NCBI GenBank assembly: GCA_903845455.1
Contig: CAIMXN010000150.1
Location: 1-9,257, forward strand
From: an uncultured beta proteobacterium
GTDB lineage: Bacteria > Pseudomonadota > Gammaproteobacteria > Burkholderiales > Burkholderiaceae
Direction: 5' to 3'
DNA length: 9,257 nucleotides
The translations under genes and the position numbers were made by a program. Of the stretch, positions 1 through 7,322 are shown one piece after another. The notes beneath the pieces were generated by a model that saw only the letters and a list, made by a program, of their open reading frames with translations, made no database searches and was not told where the DNA came from. The first letter of the stretch is position 1. Each line of letters begins with the position of its first letter.

Positions 1-620
1 GCTTCGAGCAAAGGCTTGAAAGGTCCAGGTGGAAAAGGAATATCTGCTTTCTTGCTTTCATGATCTACGAAGGCTTCAAGACCTTTACTCTGAAAGACTT
101 GCTCAGCTTCATCTGAAAACAATACTGCATCACCGTCAAAGGCAATGCGAATTTCATTTGGGTGAGATTCGGCAGTTTTACTGGATTCTGGGTATACGCG
201 CGCTGCAGGAAAGCCTGCCTCGATAGTGGCGCGCACATCATCTTCATTTGCTGACAGAAAGAGATTTGCATGCAATGAACGTAAGTAGTGATAAGGAGGG
301 CGACCTCTAGTAAATACACCACGCTCTAAATGCAGCCCATGGTGCTCAGCAGAGCGAAACACGCGCAGACCGCTGACAGGATCATTACGGGACAGAATCA
401 CTACCTCAACCCGTTGTTCACCCTCCTCATTAAAGGCGAGGAGTTTTTTAACTAAGGGAAAAGCTACGCCAGTTTGTGCAGCTTTACCGAGACGCTCCAG
501 TTGCAACTTCATGTAGGCACTGTCATCAGTTGCTTCGAAGATGCGATTCTCCTCTTCAAAATCAAACAGGGCGCGCGAAGAAATCGCAACGACGAGTTTT
601 CCGGTGAGGGTGTATGACAT
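1..620 (-). CDS. 5'-nucleotidase, cytosolic type (PF06189-like), 3'-truncated by window edge
   Basis: The reverse strand reads open from ATG at 620-618 to the window edge, giving 206 complete codons of a protein that I expect to be about 300 residues. It matches my memory of the cytosolic 5'-nucleotidase family (PF06189), which hydrolyses nucleoside 5'-monophosphates to nucleosides and phosphate. Visible landmarks are the N-terminal ISSRALFDFEEENRIFE (residues 13-29), ILSRNDPVSGLRVFRS (75-90), GVFTRGRPPYHYL (101-113), and FDGDAVLFSDEAE (161-173), an acidic DGD motif that is probably part of the metal/phosphate site. No signal peptide is seen, so it should act in the cytoplasm in nucleotide turnover or salvage. 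It starts 15 bp after the ilvA stop on the same strand, so the two are probably co-transcribed. No good Shine-Dalgarno lies in that short gap. The family call is fairly sure; the preferred nucleotide cannot be read from sequence. Confidence 0.85.
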   Translation of the reverse strand, partial: MSYTLTGKLVVAISSRALFDFEEENRIFEATDDSAYMKLQLERLGKAAQTGVAFPLVKKLLAFNEEGEQRVEVVILSRNDPVSGLRVFRSAEHHGLHLERGVFTRGRPPYHYLRSLHANLFLSANEDDVRATIEAGFPAARVYPESSKTAESHPNEIRIAFDGDAVLFSDEAEQVFQSKGLEAFVDHESKKADIPFPPGPFKPLLE

Positions 621-635
621 CTGTTGAATTACATC

Positions 636-2156
636 TTATTTAAGGAAGAGGCGATAAGCGGGATTTTTACTCTCATCCCAGTGTGGGTAACCAAGAGTGG
701 CTAAAAAGTTTTGGAATTTCAGCTGCTCATTTTTTGGTACTTGGATGCCGATGAGAATGCGTCCATAGTCAGCACCATGATTGCGGTAATGAAAGAGACT
801 GATATTCCAATTGGGTGCCATGCTGGTCAAGAATTTCATCAAGGCACCTGGTCGCTCTGGAAACTCAAAGCGATAGAGTAATTCATCTTTAGCAAGTGCA
901 GAATGGCCGCCAACCATATGGCGTAAATGAGACTTGGCTAATTCATCATGGGTCAAATCAATCGTTGCAAACTTTGCTTTGGTGAAATGCTTTGCAATCG
1001 CAGCGCTGTCACTTGCCTTTTGTGTGCTGATGCCAACGAAAATATGTGCCTGGCTACCATCTGCAATACGGTAATTGAATTCAGTGACATTGCGTTTACC
1101 AAGTAGCGCACAGAAACGTTTGAAGGAGCCGCGTTCTTCAGGGATCGTGACCGCAAATACTGCCTCGCGGAATTCACCAACATCAGCACGCTCAGCTACA
1201 AAGCGCAGGCGACTGAAATTCATATTGGCACCACAAGCAATAGCCACCAAAGTTTTCTTTTTAGTTTTATTTTTTTCTACGTACTTCTTCATGCCGGCAA
1301 TGGCTAAAGCACCTGCAGGCTCCAGAATACTGCGGGTATCGGTGAAGACATCATTGATGGCTGCGCAGATCTCATCGGTATCAACAGTGACGATTTGATC
1401 AACTACGCGTTTACAAATACGAAAGGTTTCTTTACCAACCAATTTGACGGCAGTGCCATCAGAGAAGAGTCCAACATCTTTCATCTCAATGCGTTTATTG
1501 GCTTTGAGCGAGCGCCTCATTGCGTCAGAATCAACGGATTGCACGCCAATCACTTTAGTCTTTGGGCTCACCGCTTTTACGTATTCGCCGATACCAGCAA
1601 TGAGTCCGCCACCACCGATAGCAACAAAAATAGCATCGATAGGTTCTTGGTACTGCTGAAAGATTTCTTGGGCAATCGTGCCTTGCCCAGCAATGACATC
1701 AGGATCATCAAAGGGGTGTACAAAAGTAAGACCCCGTTTTTTTTCCAAGAGCTCTGAGTACTTGAAGGCATCGCTATAGGAGTCGCCATGCAAAATGATT
1801 TCTACCCAGGAACCACCGCGGGCTTTAACAGCATCTATTTTGACGCTGGGGGTAGTTGTCGGCATCACGATGACCGCTTTGCACTTCATTTTGGCAGCTG
1901 ACAGGGCAACCCCTTGAGCATGATTGCCAGCTGAAGCTGCAATGACCCCACGTTTTAAGGCTTCAGGGGGTAAATGGGCCATTTTGTTGTAGGCGCCCCG
2001 AAGTTTGAAGGAGAAAACCGGCTGGTTATCCTCCCTTTTAAGTAAAACTTGATTACCTAAACGCTTGCTGAGTTCGGGGGCCACCTCGAGCTCTGTTTCC
2101 CTAGCCACATCGTAGACTCGGGCAGATAAAATTTTCTTTAAATAGTTCGTTGCCAT
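636..2156 (-). CDS. ilvA: Threonine ammonia-lyase, biosynthetic (threonine deaminase)
   Basis: This PLP enzyme of 506 residues converts L-threonine to 2-oxobutanoate and ammonia, the committed step of isoleucine synthesis. The PLP lysine is K51 in the segment FSFKLRGAYNKM. SAGNHAQG (75-82) and the phosphate-binding GGGGLIAG (181-188) follow, and the catalytic domain runs to about residue 325. The C-terminal part holds two ACT-like regions, one beginning near FAVTIPEERGSFKRF (334-348) and one near YRFEFPERPGALMKF (428-442). These are the regulatory modules of the long biosynthetic form, which normally sense isoleucine (inhibitor) and valine. Length and architecture match the E. coli IlvA class and not the short catabolic TdcB class. 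ATG at 2156 is the natural family start (MATNYLKKILSARVYDVARE), although no strong Shine-Dalgarno precedes it. A lysine-rich stretch (residues 291-302) just before the regulatory part is A-rich in the coding strand. The 5'-nucleotidase gene follows at 15 bp. Confidence 0.97.
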   Translation of the reverse strand: MATNYLKKILSARVYDVARETELEVAPELSKRLGNQVLLKREDNQPVFSFKLRGAYNKMAHLPPEALKRGVIAASAGNHAQGVALSAAKMKCKAVIVMPTTTPSVKIDAVKARGGSWVEIILHGDSYSDAFKYSELLEKKRGLTFVHPFDDPDVIAGQGTIAQEIFQQYQEPIDAIFVAIGGGGLIAGIGEYVKAVSPKTKVIGVQSVDSDAMRRSLKANKRIEMKDVGLFSDGTAVKLVGKETFRICKRVVDQIVTVDTDEICAAINDVFTDTRSILEPAGALAIAGMKKYVEKNKTKKKTLVAIACGANMNFSRLRFVAERADVGEFREAVFAVTIPEERGSFKRFCALLGKRNVTEFNYRIADGSQAHIFVGISTQKASDSAAIAKHFTKAKFATIDLTHDELAKSHLRHMVGGHSALAKDELLYRFEFPERPGALMKFLTSMAPNWNISLFHYRNHGADYGRILIGIQVPKNEQLKFQNFLATLGYPHWDESKNPAYRLFLK

Positions 2157-2183
2157 CTGATGAGCGTACCACGGATGGTCTCT

Positions 2184-2207
2184 AAGCCCTTAAATTTGAA
2201 AGGGTTT
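2184..2207. repeat. Inverted repeat in the ilvA / oxidoreductase divergent spacer
   Basis: AAGCCCTT (2184-2191) and AAGGGTTT (2200-2207) form an 8-bp imperfect inverted repeat, with one G:T pair and an 8-nt A/T-rich middle. It overlaps the candidate -10 and start region of the ilvA promoter. It could be an operator or a hairpin in the 5' leader of ilvA. No T-run follows in either direction, so it is unlikely to be a terminator. No attenuator-like leader peptide rich in Ile, Val or Leu codons is visible near it. Confidence 0.4.
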
Positions 2208-2221
2208 ATCCCTCGGGTCAA
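2194..2221 (-). promoter_or_regulatory. ilvA: Candidate sigma70-type promoter for ilvA
   Basis: Read on the minus strand, TTGACC (2221-2216, 5 of 6 matches to the -35 consensus) is followed after 16 bp by TCAAAT (2199-2194, 4 of 6 to the -10). This would start transcription about 30 nt upstream of the ilvA ATG. It is the best -35 element I see in the divergent spacer, but the -10 is mediocre and the call is by eye only. Confidence 0.4.
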
Positions 2222-2261
2222 CATCTTTCCTCATTTCCTGCGAATATCAGGATTGCTCAAT

Positions 2262-2267
2262 TAAAAT
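2262..2267 (+). promoter_or_regulatory. Candidate -10 element for the plus-strand operon
   Basis: TAAAAT (2262-2267) matches the sigma70 -10 consensus at 5 of 6 positions and lies 23 bp upstream of the ATG at 2291. No convincing -35 lies at the proper distance; the hexamer at 2239-2244 matches poorly. Transcription from here would leave a leader of only about 15-20 nt, consistent with the absence of a Shine-Dalgarno sequence before this gene. It is weak evidence, but no better candidate is seen in the spacer. Confidence 0.3.
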
Positions 2268-2290
2268 GCCTATTTACCAAATATGACGCT

Positions 2291-5200
2291 ATGAACGCAC
2301 CCCTAGCTTTAAATCAGTTGTTGGACGCCGAGGCTGGTTCGCCCCGTTTGCGTGAAATACCTTACAACTACACCTCCTTTTCTGACCGGGAAATTGTCAT
2401 CCGTCTCTTGGGTGAGGAGTCTTGGCGCGTTCTAACCGATTTACGTAGTGTTCGTCGTACTGGACGTTCAGCCCGGATGTTGTTTGAGATTCTGGGTGAT
2501 ATTTGGGTAGTTCAGCGCAACCCCTTTTTACAAGATGACTTGTTGGATAACGCCAAGCGTCGCCAATTATTGATTGACGCTTTGTGGCACCGCCTAGGTG
2601 AAGTGAAAAAGCGTTCTAGCGGGGACTCAGCGGGTCAAGTCGACATCTTGTTAAACGCCGCTCGTCATGCCGTGGAAACTTTTGAGAGCGGTTTTAAAGA
2701 AGTTGAGCAGATTCGTAAACGCGCTAAAAAAGTTTTAGGACGTCATACTGCTGCAGACAATATTTGCTTTGATGGTGTTTCTCGTGCAGCGCACGTAACT
2801 GATGCAACAGACTGGCGCGTTGAGTTTCCATTGGTTGTTCTAAAGCCTGATTACGAATCTGAAATTCCTAGTTTAGTGAAGGATTGTATTGAACTAGGCT
2901 TAACCATCATCCCCCGTGGGGGTGGCACAGGCTATACCGGTGGCGCAATTCCTTTGTACGCCATGTCTGCAGTGATTAATACTGAAAAATTACAAGACAT
3001 TGAAGGCGTGAAGTCCAAACATTTGCCTGGTGTAGAACAGGAAGTGCCAACGATTTTTACTGGTGCTGGCGTAGTGACTCGCAGAGTATCTGATGCCGCA
3101 GAGCTTGCTGGTCTTGTTTTTGCAGTTGATCCTACTTCGGCTGATGCTAGTTGTATTGGCGGCAACATTGCTATGAATGCTGGTGGTAAGAAGGCGGTGC
3201 TATGGGGTACTGCGCTGGATAACTTGGCAAGCTGGAGGATGGTTGATCCCCAGGGGAATTGGTTAGATGTTGAACGTCTTGATCACAACCTTGGCAAGAT
3301 TCATGAAGTAGAAAAAGTCCGCTTTCAGTTAACTTGGTCTGATGGTTCAAGTGAACCAGGACAGCGTATTCTCAAAACAGAATTACTTGAAGTTGCAGGC
3401 AAGCGTTTTCGTAAAGAAGGTCTTGGTAAAGACGTTACTGATAAATTTTTATCAGGTTTACCAGGCGTTCAAAAAGAGGGCTGCGATGGTTTAATTACTA
3501 GTGCTACTTGGATATTGCACCGCATGCCTAAGTACATGCGTACAGTCTGTCTTGAGTTTTTTGGTCAGGCTCGTGAAGCTATTCCTAGTATTGTTGAAAT
3601 CAAGGCTTATCTTGATGGCTTGAGTAAACAAGGTGGCCCCATTTTGGCTGGGCTTGAGCATTTAGATGATCGTTACTTAAGAGCAGTGGGTTATTCGACA
3701 AAGTCAAAGCGTAATAATCTGCCGAAGATGGTTTTGCTTGGTGATATTGCTGGTGATGACGAAGAGGCTGTGGCTGCGGCGACTAGCGAAGTCGTGCGGA
3801 TGGCCAATTTGCGTGTTGGTGAAGGCTTTGTCGCTGTGAGCGCCGAAGCACGTAAGAAGTTCTGGCTAGATCGCGCTCGTACAGCAGCGATTGCACGCCA
3901 TACCAATGCATTTAAGATTAATGAAGACGTAGTCATTCCATTACCCCGGATGGGCGAGTACACCGATGGGATTGAGCGCATCAATATCGAGCTCTCACTC
4001 AAAAATAAATTACAAGTTCTCGACGGCTTGGAGTTCTTTTTGAAGAAGAGTGCCTTACCTTTGGGCAAAAGTGATGAAGAATATGAAATCGCCACTGCAG
4101 AAATTTTGGGTGATCGCGTTCAGCAAGCATTGGAGTTAATTGATAAGGTACGAGCGCGTTGGTCTGATTGGTTATTCCAGATAGACTCGCATTTCCCACA
4201 ATTACAAAATTACACCTTGCGTGCCTCTTGGAAAGAGGAAGTGCGCTCTGAGCTCAGAATTATTTTTGGTGGCTTAGCTTTTGAACCTATTCTCAATGAG
4301 CTAGAAGCACTTCACAAGAAGATCTTGCGTAAACGTGTCTTCGTGGCTCTGCATATGCATGCTGGTGATGGCAATGTACATACCAATATTCCAGTGAATT
4401 CGGATGACTATGAGATGTTGCAAGACGCGCATCATGCGGTTGATCGAATCATGACCTTAGCACGCTCTTTGGAAGGCGTGATTTCTGGTGAGCACGGGAT
4501 TGGCATTACGAAGTTGCAATATCTCACTGAAGCAGAGTTGCAGGATTTTCGTAGCTACAAGAATCGTGTGGATCCAGAAGGACGCTTCAATAAAGGCAAA
4601 TTGATGCCTAACGCCAATCTTAGCCTGGCCTATACGCCAAGCTTTGGCTTAATGGGTCATGAGTCCATCATCATGCAGCAGAGCGATATTGGCGCCATTG
4701 CGGATAGCATTAAAGATTGCTTGCGTTGCGGTAAGTGCAAGCCAGTGTGTGCAACTCATGTACCGCGTGCGAACTTGCTATATAGCCCACGTGACAAGAT
4801 CTTGGCAACCTCATTGTTGATCGAGGCCTTTTTATACGAAGAACAAACTCGTCGAGGCATTTCGATTCGCCATTGGGAGATGTTTGATGATGTTGCCGCG
4901 CACTGTACTGTTTGCCATAAGTGTTTAACGCCTTGCCCAGTCAATATTGATTTTGGTGATGTCACAATGAATATGCGTAACTTATTACGTAAGATGGGTC
5001 AGCAACGCTTTAACCCGGGTACGGCTGCATCAATGTTCTTTTTAAACGCAACCAGCCCAGACACTATTAACTTAGCGCGTAAGGCTATGATTGGCTGGGG
5101 CTATAAGGCTCAGCGTCTTGGTAATGACTTGTTACGTCAGTTTGCAAAAAAACAGACAGCACATCCACCTGCAACAGTAGGCAAGCCTAGTATTAAGGAG

Positions 5201-6130
5201 CAGGTCATTTTCTTTGTGAATAAGAAGATGCCTGGTAACTTACCTAAGAAAACTGCTCGCGCATTGCTAGATATAGAAGATGCAGATTATGTGCCAATTA
5301 TTCGGGATCCTAAAACAACTTCTGCTGATACTGAAGCGGTATTTTATTTCCCTGGTTGTGGTTCAGAGCGCCTGTTCTCTCAAGTGGGCCTAGCCACTCA
5401 AGCAATGCTCTGGAATGTTGGGGTACAGACTGTCTTGCCACCGGGGTATTTATGTTGTGGTTATCCACAGCGCGGCAATGGCGACTTTGATAAAGCCGAG
5501 AAGATGATTACAGACAATCGCGTTTTATTTCATCGCGTTGCCAATACACTGAACTATCTCGATATCAAAACAGTCGTTGTTTCTTGCGGTACATGTTACG
5601 ACCAATTGGCTGGTTATCAGTTTGAGCAGATATTCCCAGGCTGCCGCATCATTGATATTCATGAGTATTTGCTGGAGAAGGGTGTCAAGCTTGCAAATGT
5701 CACTGGCGTCAAATACATGTATCACGATCCATGCCACTCCCCGATGAAGTTGCAAGATCCAATGAAAACAGTCAACGAGCTGATTCAAATGGAAGACGGT
5801 CAAGCCATTAAAAAGAACGATCGTTGTTGTGGCGAATCTGGCACACTTGCCGTGACGCGTCCGGATATCTCTACCCAAGTGCGTTTTCGTAAGCAAATTG
5901 AGATGGAGAAGGCTGCCAATGAATTACGTCAGGGTGACGAAGCTGCAGATATTAAGGTTCTGACCAGTTGCCCATCATGCTTGCAAGGTTTGGCTCGCTT
6001 TAACGCAGATAGTGATACAACCGCTGATTACATCGTTGTTGAAATGGCGCAAAAACTACTAGGTGAAAACTGGATGCAAGAGTATGTTGCTAAGGCTAAC
6101 CAAGGTGGTATTGAGAGGGTATTGGTTTAA
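2291..6130 (+). CDS. Fused FAD-linked oxidase / 4Fe-4S / CCG-domain oxidoreductase with DUF3683 N-terminus
   Basis: This 1279-residue protein joins the parts of a GlcD-like flavoprotein and a GlcF-like iron-sulfur protein in one chain. Residues 1-140 resemble the DUF3683 leader (REIPYNYTSFSDREIVIRLL at 21-40). The FAD-binding PCMH fold spans about 175-410, with PRGGGTGYTGGAIP (208-221) and CIGGNIAMNAGGK (288-300). The FAD-oxidase C-terminal domain runs to about 775, with HMHAGDGNVHTNI (688-700) and GEHGIGITK (733-741). Two CxxCxxCxxxC sites (C810/813/816/820 and C872/875/878/882) should hold two 4Fe-4S clusters. Two cysteine-rich CCG repeats follow (LCCG 1054, SCGTC 1098, HDPCH 1145, RCCGESG 1178, SCPSC 1226). 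No transmembrane segment or signal peptide is seen. By family logic it oxidises a D-2-hydroxyacid such as lactate or glycolate and passes electrons to quinone or another carrier; the substrate is not readable. MNAPL is the expected start, but no Shine-Dalgarno precedes it. Confidence 0.9.
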   Translation: MNAPLALNQLLDAEAGSPRLREIPYNYTSFSDREIVIRLLGEESWRVLTDLRSVRRTGRSARMLFEILGDIWVVQRNPFLQDDLLDNAKRRQLLIDALWHRLGEVKKRSSGDSAGQVDILLNAARHAVETFESGFKEVEQIRKRAKKVLGRHTAADNICFDGVSRAAHVTDATDWRVEFPLVVLKPDYESEIPSLVKDCIELGLTIIPRGGGTGYTGGAIPLYAMSAVINTEKLQDIEGVKSKHLPGVEQEVPTIFTGAGVVTRRVSDAAELAGLVFAVDPTSADASCIGGNIAMNAGGKKAVLWGTALDNLASWRMVDPQGNWLDVERLDHNLGKIHEVEKVRFQLTWSDGSSEPGQRILKTELLEVAGKRFRKEGLGKDVTDKFLSGLPGVQKEGCDGLITSATWILHRMPKYMRTVCLEFFGQAREAIPSIVEIKAYLDGLSKQGGPILAGLEHLDDRYLRAVGYSTKSKRNNLPKMVLLGDIAGDDEEAVAAATSEVVRMANLRVGEGFVAVSAEARKKFWLDRARTAAIARHTNAFKINEDVVIPLPRMGEYTDGIERINIELSLKNKLQVLDGLEFFLKKSALPLGKSDEEYEIATAEILGDRVQQALELIDKVRARWSDWLFQIDSHFPQLQNYTLRASWKEEVRSELRIIFGGLAFEPILNELEALHKKILRKRVFVALHMHAGDGNVHTNIPVNSDDYEMLQDAHHAVDRIMTLARSLEGVISGEHGIGITKLQYLTEAELQDFRSYKNRVDPEGRFNKGKLMPNANLSLAYTPSFGLMGHESIIMQQSDIGAIADSIKDCLRCGKCKPVCATHVPRANLLYSPRDKILATSLLIEAFLYEEQTRRGISIRHWEMFDDVAAHCTVCHKCLTPCPVNIDFGDVTMNMRNLLRKMGQQRFNPGTAASMFFLNATSPDTINLARKAMIGWGYKAQRLGNDLLRQFAKKQTAHPPATVGKPSIKEQVIFFVNKKMPGNLPKKTARALLDIEDADYVPIIRDPKTTSADTEAVFYFPGCGSERLFSQVGLATQAMLWNVGVQTVLPPGYLCCGYPQRGNGDFDKAEKMITDNRVLFHRVANTLNYLDIKTVVVSCGTCYDQLAGYQFEQIFPGCRIIDIHEYLLEKGVKLANVTGVKYMYHDPCHSPMKLQDPMKTVNELIQMEDGQAIKKNDRCCGESGTLAVTRPDISTQVRFRKQIEMEKAANELRQGDEAADIKVLTSCPSCLQGLARFNADSDTTADYIVVEMAQKLLGENWMQEYVAKANQGGIERVLV

Positions 6131-6132
6131 TG
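6113..6132 (+). promoter_or_regulatory. Shine-Dalgarno plus TAATG stop/start overlap (oxidoreductase to DUF971 gene)
   Basis: GAGAGGG (6113-6119) sits 10 nt before the ATG at 6130. The stop codon TAA (6128-6130) of the oxidoreductase shares its last A with that ATG. This supports the DUF971 start and suggests translational coupling. Confidence 0.7.
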
Positions 6133-6528
6133 ATTCCAAGCAATGTAGTGGTTCATCAACAATCCAAGGTATTGGAACTCTCTTACGAGAATGGCAATAC
6201 TTATCGCCTACCGTTCGAGTTACTTAGAGTGCTATCGCCTTCAGCCGAGGTACAAGGCCATGGTCCTGGACAAGAAACGCTACAAACTGGTAAACGCGAG
6301 GTACTGATTGCTAATATCGAGCCAGTAGGTCACTATGCAGTTAAGCCTAGTTTTTCTGATGGTCACGATTCTGGTTTGTACTCTTGGGATTTCTTGCAAT
6401 ATTTATGTGAAAACCAAGAGCAATTATGGCAAGAGTACTTAGATAAATTGGCTGCTGCTGGTCTTGATCGGGATGCGCCGATGACAACAAAAGGCCATTC
6501 GCATGACCATTCCTGTGGAAGTCATTAA
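6130..6528 (+). CDS. DUF971 (GBBH-like N-terminal domain) protein with His-rich C-terminal tail
   Basis: This 132-residue protein carries a DUF971 domain (PF06155) over about residues 5-108. Landmarks are LELSYENGNTYRLPFELLR (15-33), LSPSAEVQGHG (35-45), and the family signature GHDSGLYSWDFL (78-89). The same domain forms the N-terminus of gamma-butyrobetaine hydroxylase and occurs in the plant Fe-S scaffold HCF101, so a metal or Fe-S role is plausible but unproven here. The last 12 residues form a separate tail with His at 123, 125, 127 and 132 and Cys at 129, a likely metal-binding patch. There is no signal peptide or membrane segment. The gene overlaps both neighbours by one base (TAATG on each side), so it should be made in proportion to the large Fe-S oxidoreductase and UbiE. 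Its exact role is unknown. Confidence 0.88.
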   Translation: MIPSNVVVHQQSKVLELSYENGNTYRLPFELLRVLSPSAEVQGHGPGQETLQTGKREVLIANIEPVGHYAVKPSFSDGHDSGLYSWDFLQYLCENQEQLWQEYLDKLAAAGLDRDAPMTTKGHSHDHSCGSH

Positions 6529-6530
6529 TG
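6517..6530 (+). promoter_or_regulatory. ubiE: Shine-Dalgarno plus TAATG stop/start overlap (DUF971 gene to ubiE)
   Basis: GGAAG (6517-6521) lies 6 nt before the ATG at 6528. That ATG shares its A with the TAA stop (6526-6528) of the DUF971 gene. The spacing supports the ubiE start and coupled translation. Confidence 0.7.
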
Positions 6531-7271
6531 AGTAAAACCCATTTCGGTTATCAGAGTGTTGATGAAGCTGAAAAAGCTGCTAAGGTTGCTGAAGTATTCC
6601 ATTCGGTAGCGAGTAAATACGATGTGATGAATGACTTGATGTCATTTGGTTTGCATCGCGTGTGGAAAAAAATTACGATTGCGCGTGCGCAAGTGCGTCC
6701 AGGTCAAAAAGTATTAGATATTGCTGGAGGCACCGGAGATTTAGCTGCTGCTTTTGCTAAGGCTGCTGCTTGGGGTAAAAATCCTGATGCGCAAGTTTGG
6801 TTGAGTGACATTAATGCATCGATGTTGGGTGTTGGTCGTGACCGTTTACTTGATCGTGGCCTAGCCTTACCTTGCGTTCAATTTGACGCAGAGAAAATTC
6901 CTTTTCCAGCCAATCATTTTGATGTGGTGACGGTAGCCTTCGGTTTGCGCAATATGACGCATAAAGATGTCGCTTTAGGTGAGATGTGCCGGGTGATTAA
7001 ACCAGGCGGCCGCGTTTTAGTTTTAGAGTTCTCCAAACCAGATGCTTTTTTACAGCCTGTTTATGATGCCTATTCATTTAAGGTGTTACCTTGGTTAGGC
7101 GACAAGATTGCCCAAGACTCAGAAAGCTACCGCTATTTAGCTGAATCTATACGAATGCACCCAGATGCTGATACCCTAAAAGAAATCATGCTGGGAGTGG
7201 GATTTGATGAGGTTGATACCCATAGAATGTCTGGGGGTATCGTTGCCTTACATATTGGTATTAAATACTAA
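6528..7271 (+). CDS. ubiE: Ubiquinone/menaquinone biosynthesis C-methyltransferase UbiE
   Basis: This 247-residue class I SAM-dependent methyltransferase C-methylates the prenylated 6-methoxy-benzoquinol intermediate of ubiquinone synthesis, and demethylmenaquinol in bacteria that make menaquinone. The SAM-binding motif I is VLDIAGGTGD (62-71). The UbiE/COQ5 signatures are visible as YDVMNDLMSFGLHRVWK (31-47), AFGLRNMTHKDVALGEMCRV (137-156), KPGGRVLVLEFSKP (158-171), and SYRYLAESIRMHPD (200-213). Length is normal for the family (about 240-250) and no key residue seems missing. It acts in the cytoplasm or at the inner face of the membrane with the Ubi complex. It overlaps the DUF971 gene by one base, and ubiJ and ubiB lie downstream, split from it by a Tim44-like gene and a terminator. 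Burkholderiales are mostly ubiquinone-only, so the ubiquinone role is likely the relevant one. Confidence 0.96.
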   Translation: MSKTHFGYQSVDEAEKAAKVAEVFHSVASKYDVMNDLMSFGLHRVWKKITIARAQVRPGQKVLDIAGGTGDLAAAFAKAAAWGKNPDAQVWLSDINASMLGVGRDRLLDRGLALPCVQFDAEKIPFPANHFDVVTVAFGLRNMTHKDVALGEMCRVIKPGGRVLVLEFSKPDAFLQPVYDAYSFKVLPWLGDKIAQDSESYRYLAESIRMHPDADTLKEIMLGVGFDEVDTHRMSGGIVALHIGIKY

Positions 7272-7289
7272 TTGTTTTGTAGTTTGAAG

Positions 7290-7318
7290 TGCTTAAGCAA
7301 TAAAGAAGTTAAGAAGTT
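7290..7318. repeat. Short palindrome and tandem 8-mer in the ubiE / Tim44-like gene spacer
   Basis: The 66-bp spacer (7272-7337) holds a 10-bp perfect palindrome TGCTTAAGCA (7290-7299) and two adjacent copies of AAGAAGTT (7303-7310 and 7311-7318). Either could be a protein-binding site, or chance in A/T-rich DNA. I see no convincing promoter or terminator in this spacer, so the Tim44-like gene may still be transcribed from the upstream operon. Confidence 0.3.
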
Positions 7319-7322
7319 ACAT

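Noticed and set aside
29..322. Short open frames on both strands (29-226 plus, 65-322 minus) near the left edge
   Set aside because: The whole region is explained by the 5'-nucleotidase frame on the minus strand, which stays open from 620 to the window edge with clear family motifs.
1075..1757. Two plus-strand open frames (1075-1398 and 1395-1757) antisense to ilvA that could look like an overlapping gene pair
   Set aside because: They lie wholly inside the highly conserved ilvA gene, show no recognisable protein family, and have low-complexity, unnatural composition. They are shadows of the real coding strand.
3691..4199. Minus-strand open frames (3691-4095, 3999-4199) inside the oxidoreductase gene
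   Set aside because: They are antisense to conserved FAD-oxidase coding sequence, with Ser/Arg-rich composition, no plausible ribosome-binding context and no family resemblance.
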